DNA of 64,000 nucleotides, from the IMG/VR virus record IMGVR_UViG_3300027985_000918, positions 62,001 through 126,000 of that record. One strand, given 5' to 3'. Below the pieces are notes generated by a model, which ran no database searches, had not been told where the DNA came from, and saw only the letters and a program-made list of their open reading frames with translations. Shown here in pieces: positions 34,442 through 44,382 of the stretch; position 1 is the stretch's first letter, and each line of letters opens with the position of its first letter. Position numbers and translations under genes: made by a program. Source of the DNA: a virus.

Positions 34442-35250
34442 TTACTGTGGATACCCTTCGGCACATGAAGGCTTGTTCGGACCAGATTACCCTTTTCGAG
34501 GAGTTCCCCGGAGGTCGAGAGGGTGTCGAGCCCACGGCTGAGGTAGTTCGAGAGGCAGCCTTGTACGGGCTGGATGTGAGGTGGGCCCAGTATCAGGGTC
34601 TGATCACGATCCCGGACGGGATGATTATCTTCAAGGACGGTTCCAAGGAGTGGTACCTCAACGGTCTGAGACACCGAGAGGATGGGCCGGCTGTCGAGGG
34701 GGTCAACGGCCACAAAGAGTGGTTTCTCCACGGCCAGCGACACAGGGAGGACGGGCCTGCTTTCGAGGGGACTGACGGCAGTTCGGAGTGGTACTTCCAT
34801 GGCCTTCTCCACCGAGAGGACGGGCCCGCTATCGAGATGGCTGGCGGTACTTTGGAGTGGTACATCCACGGTCTGAGGCATCGAGAGGATGGACCTGCTA
34901 TCGAGCGGGATTCGGGATCCAAAGAGTGGTGGTTCAAAGGCTTTCGCCACCGAGACGGGGCCCCTGCTGTCGAAAATGTCGACGGAACCAAAGCGTGGTA
35001 CCTCAACGGCCAGCTCCACCACGTTGACGGCCCGGCTCTCTCGATCGCCGGCGGCCGCAAGGAGTGGTACATCCACGGCCTACCTCATCGAAAGGATGGG
35101 CCCGCAATTGAATGGCCCGATGGAACTCGGGAGTGGCGGATCCGAGGCCTTCTTCACCGAGATGATGGACCTGCGGTCGAGTACACCGACGGCACCAAAG
35201 AGTGGTGGGACCACGGGCAGCGCACCCGAATCGAGAGGAAACCCCAATGA
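34438..35250 (+). CDS. MORN paralogue 13
   Basis: The protein has 270 residues and eight repeats. Its last five repeats form a distinct subtype (HRDGAPAVEN, REWRIRGLLHRDDGPA) shared with paralogues 24 and 27. The N-domain has EEFPGGREG instead of EEFLG. Confidence 0.85.
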   Translation: MITVDTLRHMKACSDQITLFEEFPGGREGVEPTAEVVREAALYGLDVRWAQYQGLITIPDGMIIFKDGSKEWYLNGLRHREDGPAVEGVNGHKEWFLHGQRHREDGPAFEGTDGSSEWYFHGLLHREDGPAIEMAGGTLEWYIHGLRHREDGPAIERDSGSKEWWFKGFRHRDGAPAVENVDGTKAWYLNGQLHHVDGPALSIAGGRKEWYIHGLPHRKDGPAIEWPDGTREWRIRGLLHRDDGPAVEYTDGTKEWWDHGQRTRIERKPQ

Positions 35251-35927
35251 TCACAGTAAACACCCTTAAGGACCTGAGGGCTTGCTCGGACCAGGTGGAA
35301 CTCTTCGAGTCTTTCCTCGGGGAGAGGGAAGAAGTCGAACCCACGCCCGACGTGGTGAGGGCAGCAGCCCTGTACGGGTTGGACATTTGGTGGGCCCAAT
35401 ACCAGGGTTTGCTTAAGATCCCCGACGGGGTGATCGTCTACAAGGACGTCTTCAAGAAGTGGTGGTACCTCAACGGGAAGCGGCACCGTGAGGATGGGCC
35501 GGCGGGCGAGTGGGCCGACGGCCGCAAAGAGTGGTGGATCCACGGGAAGCTCCACCGTGAGGGTGGGCCTGCTATCGAGGGGGCAGGCGGCCACAAGGAG
35601 TGGTGGATCAACGGGAAGTGTCATCGGGAGGATGGCCCCGCAGTCGAGTGGGCCAACGGTACCAAAGCGTGGTGGATCCATGACCAGCTCCATCGGGAGG
35701 ATGGGCCTGCGATCGAGGGGGGCGGCGGCTGGAGGGAGTGGTGGATCCACGGCCTGAGGCACCGAGAGGATGGGCCTGCTTTCGAGGGGTCCGACGGCCA
35801 CAAGGAGTGGTGGCTCAGGGGGAAACGCCACCGAGAGGATGGCCCCGCAGTCAAGTACGCTGGGGGCACTCGGGAATGGTGGGTCAACGGTCAGTACATC
35901 CGAACTGAGGAGGGGAACCCTCGATGA
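35247..35927 (+). CDS. MORN paralogue 14
   Basis: The protein has 226 residues and six repeats. The N-domain ends with one extra residue (KDVFKKWWYLNGK). Confidence 0.85.
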   Translation: MITVNTLKDLRACSDQVELFESFLGEREEVEPTPDVVRAAALYGLDIWWAQYQGLLKIPDGVIVYKDVFKKWWYLNGKRHREDGPAGEWADGRKEWWIHGKLHREGGPAIEGAGGHKEWWINGKCHREDGPAVEWANGTKAWWIHDQLHREDGPAIEGGGGWREWWIHGLRHREDGPAFEGSDGHKEWWLRGKRHREDGPAVKYAGGTREWWVNGQYIRTEEGNPR

Positions 35928-36532
35928 TCACTGTACAGACCTTGATGAACCTCGATGCCTGCCCGGATCAGGTAGCTCTTTTCCAGGAGTTTTTGGGGGA
36001 TCGAGAGGGTGTCGAGCCCACGGATGAGGTGATTCGGGAGGCAGCCTTGTACGGGCTGGCTGTGGTGTGGGCCCAGTCCCACGGCCTGCTGCGGATTCCA
36101 GACGGCATCCTCGTGTACAGGAACGGCCAAAAGGAGTGGTGGATCAACGGAAAGCTCCACCGAGAGGATGGCCCCGCAATCGAATGGGCCAGCGGTGTAC
36201 TAGAGTGGTGGATCCAGGGTCAGCGACACCGTGAGGATAGGCCTGCGATCGAGTGGCCTGACGGCTCCAAGGAGTGGTGGACCAACGATCAGGTTCACCG
36301 TGAGGATGGCCCCGCTGTCGAGTGGGCCTGCGGCCGCAAGGAGTGGTGGATCAACGGAAAGCCCCACCGAGAGGATGGCCCGGCGATCGAGAGGACCAAC
36401 GGCTCCCGAGAGTGGTGGCTCCACGGCCAACGGCACCGAGAGGATGGGCCGGCGGTTGAGCGGGCCAACGGCCGCAAAGAGTGGTGGATCCACGGGGTTT
36501 GTACCCGAATCGAGGAAGGGACAGTCCAATGA
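35924..36532 (+). CDS. MORN paralogue 15
   Basis: The protein has 202 residues and five repeats, one with Arg for Gly (HREDRPAIEW). It overlaps both neighbours by four bases. Confidence 0.85.
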   Translation: MITVQTLMNLDACPDQVALFQEFLGDREGVEPTDEVIREAALYGLAVVWAQSHGLLRIPDGILVYRNGQKEWWINGKLHREDGPAIEWASGVLEWWIQGQRHREDRPAIEWPDGSKEWWTNDQVHREDGPAVEWACGRKEWWINGKPHREDGPAIERTNGSREWWLHGQRHREDGPAVERANGRKEWWIHGVCTRIEEGTVQ

Positions 36533-37341
36533 TCACCGTACAGACCTTGAAAACCCTCAATGCCTGCCCATGTCAGGTAACCCTTTTCGAGTCTTTTCTT
36601 GGTGACCGAGAAGGGATCGAGCCCACGGCTGAGGTGATTCGGGAAGCAGCCCTGTCCGGCCTAGATGTGAGGTGGGCCCAGTATCAGGGTCTGATCACGA
36701 TCCCGGACGGGATGATTATCTTCAAGGACGGCTCCCGAGAGTGGTGGCTCAACGGGAAGTTCCATCGGAAGGATGGCCCCGCTGTTGAGAGGTTCAACGG
36801 CTCCCGAGAGTGGTGGATCCAGGGGAAGCGGCACCGAGAGGATGGTCCTGCTTTTGAGGGGGCCGACGGCACCCGAGAGTGGTGGCTCAACGGTCAGAGA
36901 CACCGAAAAGAGGGGCCGGCTGTTGAAGGAACCGACGGCCACAAGGAATGGTGGACTCACGGCCATCTTCACCGTGAGGATGGGCCTGCTGTCGAGTGGG
37001 CCGACGGCCGTCGGGAATGGTGGATCCACGGGAAGTTCCATCGGGAGGATGGCCCCGCTCTTGAGAGGGCCGACGGTACCAAAGCGTGGTTCCTCCACGG
37101 AAAGCGTCACCGAGAGGATGGGCCTGCTGTCGAGGGGGCCAATGGCTGGAAGGAGTGGTACTTCCATGGACAGCGGCACCGTGGAGATGGTCCGGCGATC
37201 GAGTACGCTGGGGGCACTCGGGAGTGGTACCTCAACGGAAAGCTCCACAGAGAGGACGGGCCGGCGATCGAGCGGGCCAACGGCACCAAGGAATGGTGGA
37301 TCCACGGACAGTTCATACGATCTGAGGAGGAATCCAAGTGA
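36529..37341 (+). CDS. MORN paralogue 16
   Basis: The protein has 270 residues and eight repeats. Its N-domain start (TVQTLKTLNAC) is nearly the same DNA as that of paralogue 1. Confidence 0.85.
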   Translation: MITVQTLKTLNACPCQVTLFESFLGDREGIEPTAEVIREAALSGLDVRWAQYQGLITIPDGMIIFKDGSREWWLNGKFHRKDGPAVERFNGSREWWIQGKRHREDGPAFEGADGTREWWLNGQRHRKEGPAVEGTDGHKEWWTHGHLHREDGPAVEWADGRREWWIHGKFHREDGPALERADGTKAWFLHGKRHREDGPAVEGANGWKEWYFHGQRHRGDGPAIEYAGGTREWYLNGKLHREDGPAIERANGTKEWWIHGQFIRSEEESK

Positions 37342-38429
37342 TCACTGTCAACACCCTTCGGAACCTGAAAGCATGTCGGAACCAGGTAGTTCTTTTCCAG
37401 GAGTTTTTGGGGAATCGAGAGGGTGTCGAGCCCACGGCTGAGGTAGTTCGAGAGGCAGCCTTGTACGGGTTGGACGTGAGGTGGGCCCAATACAGGGGTC
37501 TGCTCACGATCCCCGACGGGCTGCTCACATACAAAAACGGATCCAAGGAGTGGCGGCTCAACGGGCAGCTCCACCGAGAGGATGGGCCTGCGATCGAGTG
37601 GGCCGACGGCCGCAAGGAGTGGTACAGCAACGGGAAGCTCCACAGAGTTGATGGGCCTGCTGTCGAGGGGTCCAACGGCCCCACGGAGTGGTGGGTCCAC
37701 GGCCGGAGGCACCGAGAGGATGGGCCTGCTGTCGAGTACGCCGACGGCTCCACGGAGTGGTACTTCCAAGGACAGAGGCACCGTGAATGTGGGCCTGCTG
37801 TCGAGGGGTCCAACGGCCACAAGGAGTGGTGGATCAACGGGCAGAGGCACCGAGAGGATGGGCCGGCTATCGAGTGGACCGATGGATCCCGGGAGTGGTA
37901 CCTCAACGGGCAGAGGCATAGGGAGGAGGGGCCCGCTGTCGAAAGGGCCGACGGCTCCCGGGAATGGTGGGTTCACTACCAGCTTCATCGAGAAGCTGGG
38001 CCGGCTGTCGAACGGGACAACGGCCACAAGGAGTGGTGGCTCTACGGGCAGCTCCATCGGGAGGATGGGCCTGCTGTCGAGTGGGCCGACGGCTCCCGAG
38101 AGTGGTACCTCAATGGCCAGCTCCACCGGGACGATGGGCCCGCAGTTACGAAGCCCAATGGCACCAAGGAATGGTACCTCGATGGTCGTAGGCACCGAGA
38201 TGATGGCCCGGCGATCGAGTGGAGCACTGGCCGCCAATGGTGGTGGGTCAACGGGAAGCGGCACCGAGTGGATGGACCTGCGATCGAGTACGCTGGGGGC
38301 ACTCGGGAGTGGTACCTCCACGGTCAGCGGCACCGAAAGGATGGCCCCGCTGTTGAAGGGGCCGACGGCCGCAAAGAGTGGTGGACCCAGGGTCAGTACA
38401 TCCGAACTGAGGAGGGGACAGTCCAATGA
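37338..38429 (+). CDS. MORN paralogue 17
   Basis: The protein has 363 residues and twelve repeats, from a GTG start in a GTGA overlap. The repeats include unusual residues (HRECGPAVEG, DDGPAVTKPNG). Confidence 0.85.
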   Translation: MITVNTLRNLKACRNQVVLFQEFLGNREGVEPTAEVVREAALYGLDVRWAQYRGLLTIPDGLLTYKNGSKEWRLNGQLHREDGPAIEWADGRKEWYSNGKLHRVDGPAVEGSNGPTEWWVHGRRHREDGPAVEYADGSTEWYFQGQRHRECGPAVEGSNGHKEWWINGQRHREDGPAIEWTDGSREWYLNGQRHREEGPAVERADGSREWWVHYQLHREAGPAVERDNGHKEWWLYGQLHREDGPAVEWADGSREWYLNGQLHRDDGPAVTKPNGTKEWYLDGRRHRDDGPAIEWSTGRQWWWVNGKRHRVDGPAIEYAGGTREWYLHGQRHRKDGPAVEGADGRKEWWTQGQYIRTEEGTVQ

Positions 38430-39206
38430 TCACTATCGAAAAGCTGGAGAAGTTGGCGGGTTGCCGGGACCAGGTGGACCTTTTCCGGAAGTTCTTGGGT
38501 GACCGAGAGGGGGTCGAACCCACACCTGAGGTGATCCGTGAGGCAGCCCTGTTTGGGCTGGATGTTGTTTGGGCTCAATATCAGGGCCTTTTTACGATCC
38601 CCGACGGGATGCTCATCTACGAGGACGGCGGGCGGGAGTGGTACCTCGACGGCCGACTCCATCGGGAGGATGAGCCGGCGATCGAGTGGCCCGACGGCTC
38701 CAAGGGGTGGTGGGTCAACGGGGAACGCCACCGAGAAGATGGGCCTGCTTACGAGGGAGCCGACGGCCGGCGGGAGTGGTGGGTCAACGGGGAACGCCAC
38801 CGTGAAGACGGGCCTGCGGTCGAGGGGGCCAATGGAACCCGGGCGTGGTTCTTCCACGGGAAATCCCACCGTGAAGGGGGGCCTGCGGTCGAGTATGCCG
38901 ACGGCCACAAGGAGTGGTGGGTCCACGGTCAACGCCACCGTGAGGCTGGGCCTGCGATCGAGAGGGCCGACGGCACCAAGGCGTGGTTCTTCCACGGGAA
39001 AGCCCACCGTGAAGGGGGCTCCTTCTGTTGAGTGGCCCGATGGCACCAAGGAGTGGTGGGTCGACGGGCTGCGGCACCATGAAGATGGTCCGGCGATCGA
39101 GCGACCCGATGGCACCAAGGAGTGGTGGACCCACGGGCAGTACATCCGAACTGAGGGGGACTCCCCAGTCCTCAGTCTGCTGCAGATCTTGGACGGGGGG
39201 AGTTAA
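38426..39206 (+). pseudogene. MORN paralogue 18, frameshifted
   Basis: The frame from ATG 38426 stops at 39031. Relative to siblings there is one extra base near a G5 run (39014-39018). The remaining two repeats and the usual tail (GQYIRTEG, then SPVLSLLQILDGGS) continue in another frame to 39206. Slippage or editing could restore the full protein. Confidence 0.75.
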
Positions 39207-39305
39207 TGGTAATGCCAATCGCAACAGCCTCCCTCACTGAGGGGGAGGGGGAGCCCCCCCTTATCATGTGACTTATCAGTTTCTCCCCCAAGATGAAGAA
39301 TTCCG

Positions 39306-39331
39306 GGTAACCCTAACCCCCTGCTGAGTAG
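39306..39331 (+). promoter_or_regulatory. Two-box phage promoter within the array
   Basis: GGTAAC, 14 bases, GAGTAG, in the copy of the block found at 29119. Confidence 0.65.
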
Positions 39332-39395
39332 GCACCCCAGAACGATGGCTCAGAGGAGCCAATAAAAAACGGCACTGAGCAAAAAGGAATGTCAG

Positions 39396-39932
39396 ATGAT
39401 CACCCGTAAAACGTTGGAAGGCCTGTGGGTTCATTCCAGACAGTGGGATCTCTTCGAGCAGTTCCTGGGCGATCGAGAAGGGGTCGAACCTACTCCGGAT
39501 GTGATCCGGGAAGCCGCACTGTTCGGACTGGATGTTCAAGGGGCTCAGGACGCCGGGCTGCTGCAACTTCCCGATGGGCCGATCGTGTTCAAGGACGGTC
39601 ACCGGGTGAACTACCTCAACGGCCAGATCCACTGCGAGGATGGCCCGGCCATCGAATGGCCCGATGGCCACCAAGAGTGGTGGGTTCACGATGAACGTCA
39701 TTGTGAGGATGGGCCGGCTATCCTGCGGCCCAACGGCGACCGGGAGTGGTGGGTCAACGGGCAGAAGGACCGAGCGGATGGTCCGGCCATCGAGCGTGCC
39801 GATGGCCGCAAGGAGTGGTGGGTCAACGGGGAGCGCATCAAGATCGAGGGGGCCGACTACAGCAAGGAATGGTACCTCGAAGGGCCCCCCCACCGTGAAA
39901 ACTCCCCGGCTTTCATGCGGGGAGAACAGTAG
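39396..39932 (+). CDS. MORN paralogue 19 (near-copy of paralogue 7)
   Basis: The protein has 178 residues and differs from paralogue 7 at few positions, mostly in the domain end (QGAQDAGLLQLP) and the last 20 residues. It has the same promoter and terminator arrangement. Confidence 0.85.
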   Translation: MITRKTLEGLWVHSRQWDLFEQFLGDREGVEPTPDVIREAALFGLDVQGAQDAGLLQLPDGPIVFKDGHRVNYLNGQIHCEDGPAIEWPDGHQEWWVHDERHCEDGPAILRPNGDREWWVNGQKDRADGPAIERADGRKEWWVNGERIKIEGADYSKEWYLEGPPHRENSPAFMRGEQ

Positions 39933-39933
39933 C

Positions 39934-39991
39934 TCAACAGAAAAACCTTCGGCCTCTCGACAACGGGTGGGCCGAAGGTTTTTGTTGTTGG
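39934..39991. terminator. Terminator hairpin with T-rich right arm
   Basis: GAAAAACCTTCGGCC pairs with GGCCGAAGGTTTTTG around about 15 bases. The stem differs from that at 29749 but pairs equally well, which is compensatory change. Confidence 0.7.
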
Positions 39992-40050
39992 GGGGGCCGA
40001 GGGTAGCTAAGAAGGGTAGGTTCAGGGACAGCAGCGGAGGAAATCAGGAG

Positions 40051-40508
40051 ATGATCACTATCCAGACTCTTCAGAGGTTGGGAGCTTGCTCCAATCAGGT
40101 GGACATGTTCCGGGAGTTTCTGGGAGGTCGAGAAGGCGTTGAGCCCACTCCGGAGGTGATCCGAGAAGCTGCCCTTTTTTCGGGCTGAGCATCCTGTGGG
40201 CCAAAGTCAAGGGGATTTTGGAATTCCCCGATGGGATGCTCGTCTACAAGGATGGCCGCCGTGTGTGGTATCTCAACGGCCAACTCCACCATGAGGATGG
40301 GCCTGCGATCAAGTGGCCAGACGGGACCCGGAAGTGGTATTTCAAGGGCCAACTTCATCGGAAGGGTGGTCCGGCAGTCGAATGGGCCAACGGCCGTAAG
40401 GAGTGGTTCTTCCACGGTCGTAGGCATCGAGAAGATGGGCCGGCTTACGAGGGACTCTACGGCCTCAATGTGTGGTACATCCACGGCCAGCGCATCCCTA
40501 CCTTCTGA
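40051..40508 (+). pseudogene. MORN paralogue 20, frameshifted at a T-run
   Basis: The N-domain stops at TGA (about 40186) because of a T6 run at 40175-40180, where sibling spacing predicts T4. Three repeats follow in another frame to 40508. An internal ATG at 40218 could start a repeat-only protein. Confidence 0.75.
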
Positions 40509-40520
40509 GAGGGCTTTTCC

Positions 40521-41126
40521 ATGATCACTATCCAGACCTTGCAGAAATTGGGAGCTTGTCTCAGCCAGGTGGACCTGTTCCAAGAGTTCCTTGGTGGTCG
40601 ACAGGGAGTCGAGCCTACTCCGGATGCGATCCGAACTGCCGCCCTGTACGGTTTGGCTATCGAGTGGGCTCAGTCTCACGGTCTGCTGCAGATCCCCGAC
40701 GGGATGCTCCTCTACAAGGACGGATCTAAGGCGTGGTATCTCGGGGGGAAGCTCCACCGGGGGGATGGCCCGGCTGTTGAGGGGGCCGATGGCCGTCGGG
40801 AATGGTGGATCCACGGGGTGAGGCACCGTGCAGATGGCCCTGCCATTGATGTGGTCAACGGCACCAAGGAGTGGTGGCTCAACGGCCAACTCCACCGAGA
40901 AGATGGTCCGGCAGTCGAATGGGGTAAAACCCACCGAGAGTGGTTCTTCCATGGACAGCGGCACCGGGAGGACGGTCCGGCTGTCGAGAGGTCCAACGGC
41001 TCCTGGGCATGGTACTTCGGTGGATTGCTCCACCGGGAGGACGGACCGGCAGTTGAGTGGCCCAGTGGCACTCGGGAGTGGTGGACCCATGGGGTCCGCA
41101 CCCGAATCGAGGAGGGCCCCAAGTGA
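40521..41126 (+). CDS. MORN paralogue 21
   Basis: The protein has 201 residues and five repeats. The sibling is paralogue 9, but here the normal C-terminus (RTRIEEGPK) is intact. The ATG follows GAGAGGGCTTTTCC. Confidence 0.85.
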   Translation: MITIQTLQKLGACLSQVDLFQEFLGGRQGVEPTPDAIRTAALYGLAIEWAQSHGLLQIPDGMLLYKDGSKAWYLGGKLHRGDGPAVEGADGRREWWIHGVRHRADGPAIDVVNGTKEWWLNGQLHREDGPAVEWGKTHREWFFHGQRHREDGPAVERSNGSWAWYFGGLLHREDGPAVEWPSGTREWWTHGVRTRIEEGPK

Positions 41127-41905
41127 TCACCGTACAGACATTGACCGGACTCGAAGCCTGCCACAACCAGGTGGCCCTTTTCCGGGAGTTTCTCGGGGGT
41201 CGTGAAGGGATCGAACCCACACCAGATGTTATTCGGGAGGCAGCCCTATACGGGCTGAATGTCAAGTGGGCGCAAGCCCAGGGGCTGTTGGAATTCCCCG
41301 ATGGGGTGCTCGTCTACAAGGGCGGCCGTAAGGAGTGGTACCTCGACGGTCAGCTCCATCGAGAGGGCGGGCCAGCGTTCGAGTGGTCCGACGATATCAA
41401 GGAGTGGTGGTTCCACGGCCGTCTCCACCGTGAGGATGGTCCTGCTGTCGAGCAGGAAGATGGGGGCAAGGAATGGTACATCCACGGGGTGCGGCACCGT
41501 GTGGGTGGTCCCGCCATCGAGACTGCCTATGGGCGTAAGGAGTGGAGGGTCAAGGGGCAGCTCCACCGTGAAGATGGGCCCGCTTATGAGTCTCCCTTAG
41601 TTAAGATGTGGTGCTTCCACGACCTGCTCCACCGAAAGGATGGCCCGGCAGTTGAGCTTCCTAACGGAACCGAGGAGTGGTACCTCAACGGGGAACGCCA
41701 CCGAGTTGGGGGTCCGGCGATCGAGTGGGCCGACGGCCGCAAGGAGTGGTGGTTCAACGGGGAACGCCACCGTGAAGACGGCCCCGCTGTTGAACGGTCT
41801 GACGGCACCAAGGAGTGGTGGACTCACGGGGTGAAGCATCCGGATCGGAAAGGAATTCCGATGATCACTACCCAGTCCCTTCGGATTGAGGAAGATTCCC
41901 AATGA
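41123..41905 (+). CDS. MORN paralogue 22, with fused start of another copy
   Basis: The protein has 260 residues and seven repeats, from a GTG start. After the usual ending it runs on through a short copy of the family start (MITTQSLRIEEDSQ). This looks like a scar of unequal crossing-over that deleted most of a gene. Sibling of paralogue 11. Confidence 0.85.
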   Translation: MITVQTLTGLEACHNQVALFREFLGGREGIEPTPDVIREAALYGLNVKWAQAQGLLEFPDGVLVYKGGRKEWYLDGQLHREGGPAFEWSDDIKEWWFHGRLHREDGPAVEQEDGGKEWYIHGVRHRVGGPAIETAYGRKEWRVKGQLHREDGPAYESPLVKMWCFHDLLHRKDGPAVELPNGTEEWYLNGERHRVGGPAIEWADGRKEWWFNGERHREDGPAVERSDGTKEWWTHGVKHPDRKGIPMITTQSLRIEEDSQ

Positions 41906-42369
41906 TCACTACCCAGACTCTTCAAAACCTGGGGGCTTGCCGAGACCAGGTTATTCTCTTCCAAGAGTTCTTGAGAGATCGGGAGGGTGTCGAGCCCACG
42001 CCCGAGGTGGTCCGAGAGGCAGCCCTGTATGGGCTGGATGTTGAGTGGGCCTTGTACCATGACATTCTGCGGATCCCCGATGGGATGCTCGTCTACAAGG
42101 ACGGCCGCAAGGAGTGGTACCTCGACGGTCATCTCCACAGAGAGGATGGGCCAGCGGTCGTGACTGCCGTGGGCACCCGGGAGTGGTGGCTCCACGGCCG
42201 GTGGCATCGTGAGGGGGGGCCTGCTTACGAGGGGGCCTGCGGTCACAAAGAGTGGTGGTTCCACGGCCAGAGGCACCGTGAGGATGGTCCTGCGGTCGAG
42301 TGGGCCAACGGACACAAAGAGTGGTGGCTCGACGGGCAGCACACCCCAACCGAAGGAGCAGATCAATGA
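41902..42369 (+). CDS. MORN paralogue 23
   Basis: The protein has 155 residues and three repeats. The N-domain end is unusual (EWALYHDILRIPDG). It overlaps both neighbours. Confidence 0.85.
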   Translation: MITTQTLQNLGACRDQVILFQEFLRDREGVEPTPEVVREAALYGLDVEWALYHDILRIPDGMLVYKDGRKEWYLDGHLHREDGPAVVTAVGTREWWLHGRWHREGGPAYEGACGHKEWWFHGQRHREDGPAVEWANGHKEWWLDGQHTPTEGADQ

Positions 42370-43247
42370 TCACAATCCAAAATTTGAAGGACCTCAGGGC
42401 TTGCTCGGACCAGGTGGATCTCTTTGGGGAGTTTCTCGGGAGTCGAGAGGGGATCGAACCCACGCCCGATGCGGTGCGGGAAGCCGCCCTGTTTGGGCTG
42501 GACTTCGAGTGGGCCCAGTGCAAAGGTTTGCTCACGATCCCGGACGGGATGATCACGTACAAGGACGGCTCTCAGTTGTATTACCTCGACGGCTGTCTCC
42601 ACCGTGAAGACGGGGCTGCGGTCGAGTGGGCCGACGGCTCCCGAGAGTGGTGGGTCCAGGGCCAGGCCCACCGAGTGGGCGGGGCGGCTTTCGAGGGGGC
42701 CGACGGTCGTCGAGAATGGTGGGTCAACGGCCAGCGGCACCGTGAAGACGGGCCGGCTTTCGAGGAATCTGACGGCAGCTCGGAGTGGTACTTCCACGAC
42801 CATCTCCACCGAGAAGACGGGCCCGCTATCGAGATGTCCTCCGGCACCAAGGAGTGGTGGATCCACGGGGTGAGGCATCGTGAGGAGGGACCAGCGGTCG
42901 AGCGGAACTTGGGATCCAAAGAGTGGTGGGTCAAGGGCCTGCGCCACCGTGAAGGGGCCCCTGCTGTCGAAGGGGTCGACGGAACCAAAGCGTGGTATTC
43001 CTACGGTCAACTCCACCGAGTTGACGGCCCGGCGATCGAGAGAGCCGGAGGCCTCAAAGAATGGTTCATCCACGGTCTACATCACCGAGAAGACGGGCCC
43101 GCTATCGAAAGGCCCGATGGAACTTGGGAGTGGCGGATCCGAGGCCTTATCCACCGTGGTGATGGCCCTGCCATCAAACGGAAAGATGGAACCCAAGAGT
43201 GGTGGGTCCACGGGCAGCGCACCCAAATCGAGAGACCATGCCGATGA
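42366..43247 (+). CDS. MORN paralogue 24
   Basis: The protein has 293 residues and nine repeats, several with Gly-Ala-Ala (HREDGAAVEW). The C-terminal half is the subtype of paralogues 13 and 27. Confidence 0.85.
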   Translation: MITIQNLKDLRACSDQVDLFGEFLGSREGIEPTPDAVREAALFGLDFEWAQCKGLLTIPDGMITYKDGSQLYYLDGCLHREDGAAVEWADGSREWWVQGQAHRVGGAAFEGADGRREWWVNGQRHREDGPAFEESDGSSEWYFHDHLHREDGPAIEMSSGTKEWWIHGVRHREEGPAVERNLGSKEWWVKGLRHREGAPAVEGVDGTKAWYSYGQLHRVDGPAIERAGGLKEWFIHGLHHREDGPAIERPDGTWEWRIRGLIHRGDGPAIKRKDGTQEWWVHGQRTQIERPCR

Positions 43248-43918
43248 TCACTATCAGCACCTTGAAAGGCCTCAAGGCCTGCTCGGACCAGGTCACCCTT
43301 TTCCGGGAGTTCCTCGGAGATCGAGAGGGTGTCGAGCCCACGCCGGAGGTAGTTCGAGAGGCAGCCCTGTTTGGGCTGGATGTGAAGTGGGCCCAGTATC
43401 AGGGTCTGCTGCGGATTCCAGACGGGAAGATCACATACAAGGACGACTCCCGAGAGTGGTGGATCCACGGGAAGCTCCATCGGGAGGATGGGCCTGCGAT
43501 CGAAGGGTCCAACGGTTCCAAGGAGTGGTACCTCCAGGGGAAGTTCCATCGTGAGGACGGGCCGGCTTACGAGTGGGCCAACGGCTCCCGAGAGTGGTAT
43601 ATCCACGGCCTGAGGCACCGGGAGGATGGGCCGGCTGCCGAGTACGCCAACGGCACCAAAATGTGGTACCTCAACGGGAAGCTCCACCGAGAGGATGGCC
43701 CCGCTGTTGAAGGGGCCGACGGCTCCCGGTCGTGGTGGATCCACGGCCTGAGGCACAGGGAGGATGGGCCGGCGATCGAGTGGGATGACGGCTGGAAGGA
43801 GTGGTACTTCCAAGGACAGAGGCACCGTGAGGGGGGGCCTGCGATCGAGGGTCCCGACGGCTTCCGGGAGTGGTGGAGCCACGGGCAGCTCATCCCCATT
43901 AAGGAGGAACCCAAATGA
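43244..43918 (+). CDS. MORN paralogue 25
   Basis: The protein has 224 residues and six repeats. It ends in WWSHGQLIPIKEEPK, a variant tail that still encodes the next ribosome-binding site (AAGGAGG). Confidence 0.85.
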   Translation: MITISTLKGLKACSDQVTLFREFLGDREGVEPTPEVVREAALFGLDVKWAQYQGLLRIPDGKITYKDDSREWWIHGKLHREDGPAIEGSNGSKEWYLQGKFHREDGPAYEWANGSREWYIHGLRHREDGPAAEYANGTKMWYLNGKLHREDGPAVEGADGSRSWWIHGLRHREDGPAIEWDDGWKEWYFQGQRHREGGPAIEGPDGFREWWSHGQLIPIKEEPK

Positions 43919-44382
43919 TCACTGTCCAGACCTTGGTTGATTTGGAAGCCTGCTCGGACCAGGTCACTCTTTTCCGGGAGTTCCTGGGAGATCGAGAGGG
44001 TGTTGAGCCCACGCCGGAGGTGATCCGTGAGGCAGCTTTGTACGGGTTGGACATTTGGTGGGCCCAACACATGGGCCTGCTCACGATCCCGGACGGGAAG
44101 ACCACGTACAAGGATGGCTCTCAGTCGTGGCACCTCGAAGGGAAGCTCCATCGGGAGGATGGCCCTGCGATCGAGTGGACCAATGGCACCCGGTCTTGGC
44201 GGATCAACGGCCTGAGGCACAGGGAAGGGGGGCCGGCAATCGAGTACGCCGACGGCAGCCGGGAATGGTGGCTCAACGGAAAGCACCACCGAGAGGATGG
44301 GCCGGCTTTCGAGGGGGCCGACGGCCACCGGGAGTGGTGGACCCACGGGGTTTGTACCCGAATTGAGAGGGGGGACGAATGA
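43915..44382 (+). CDS. MORN paralogue 26
   Basis: The protein has 155 residues and three repeats. It overlaps both neighbours. Confidence 0.85.
   Translation: MITVQTLVDLEACSDQVTLFREFLGDREGVEPTPEVIREAALYGLDIWWAQHMGLLTIPDGKTTYKDGSQSWHLEGKLHREDGPAIEWTNGTRSWRINGLRHREGGPAIEYADGSREWWLNGKHHREDGPAFEGADGHREWWTHGVCTRIERGDE

Noticed and set aside
37107-38426. Long minus-strand frames across the MORN array (up to about 500 codons)
   Set aside because: They arise because the repeat codons lack stops in the opposite frame. The plus strand has proper starts, ribosome-binding sites and ATGA overlaps.
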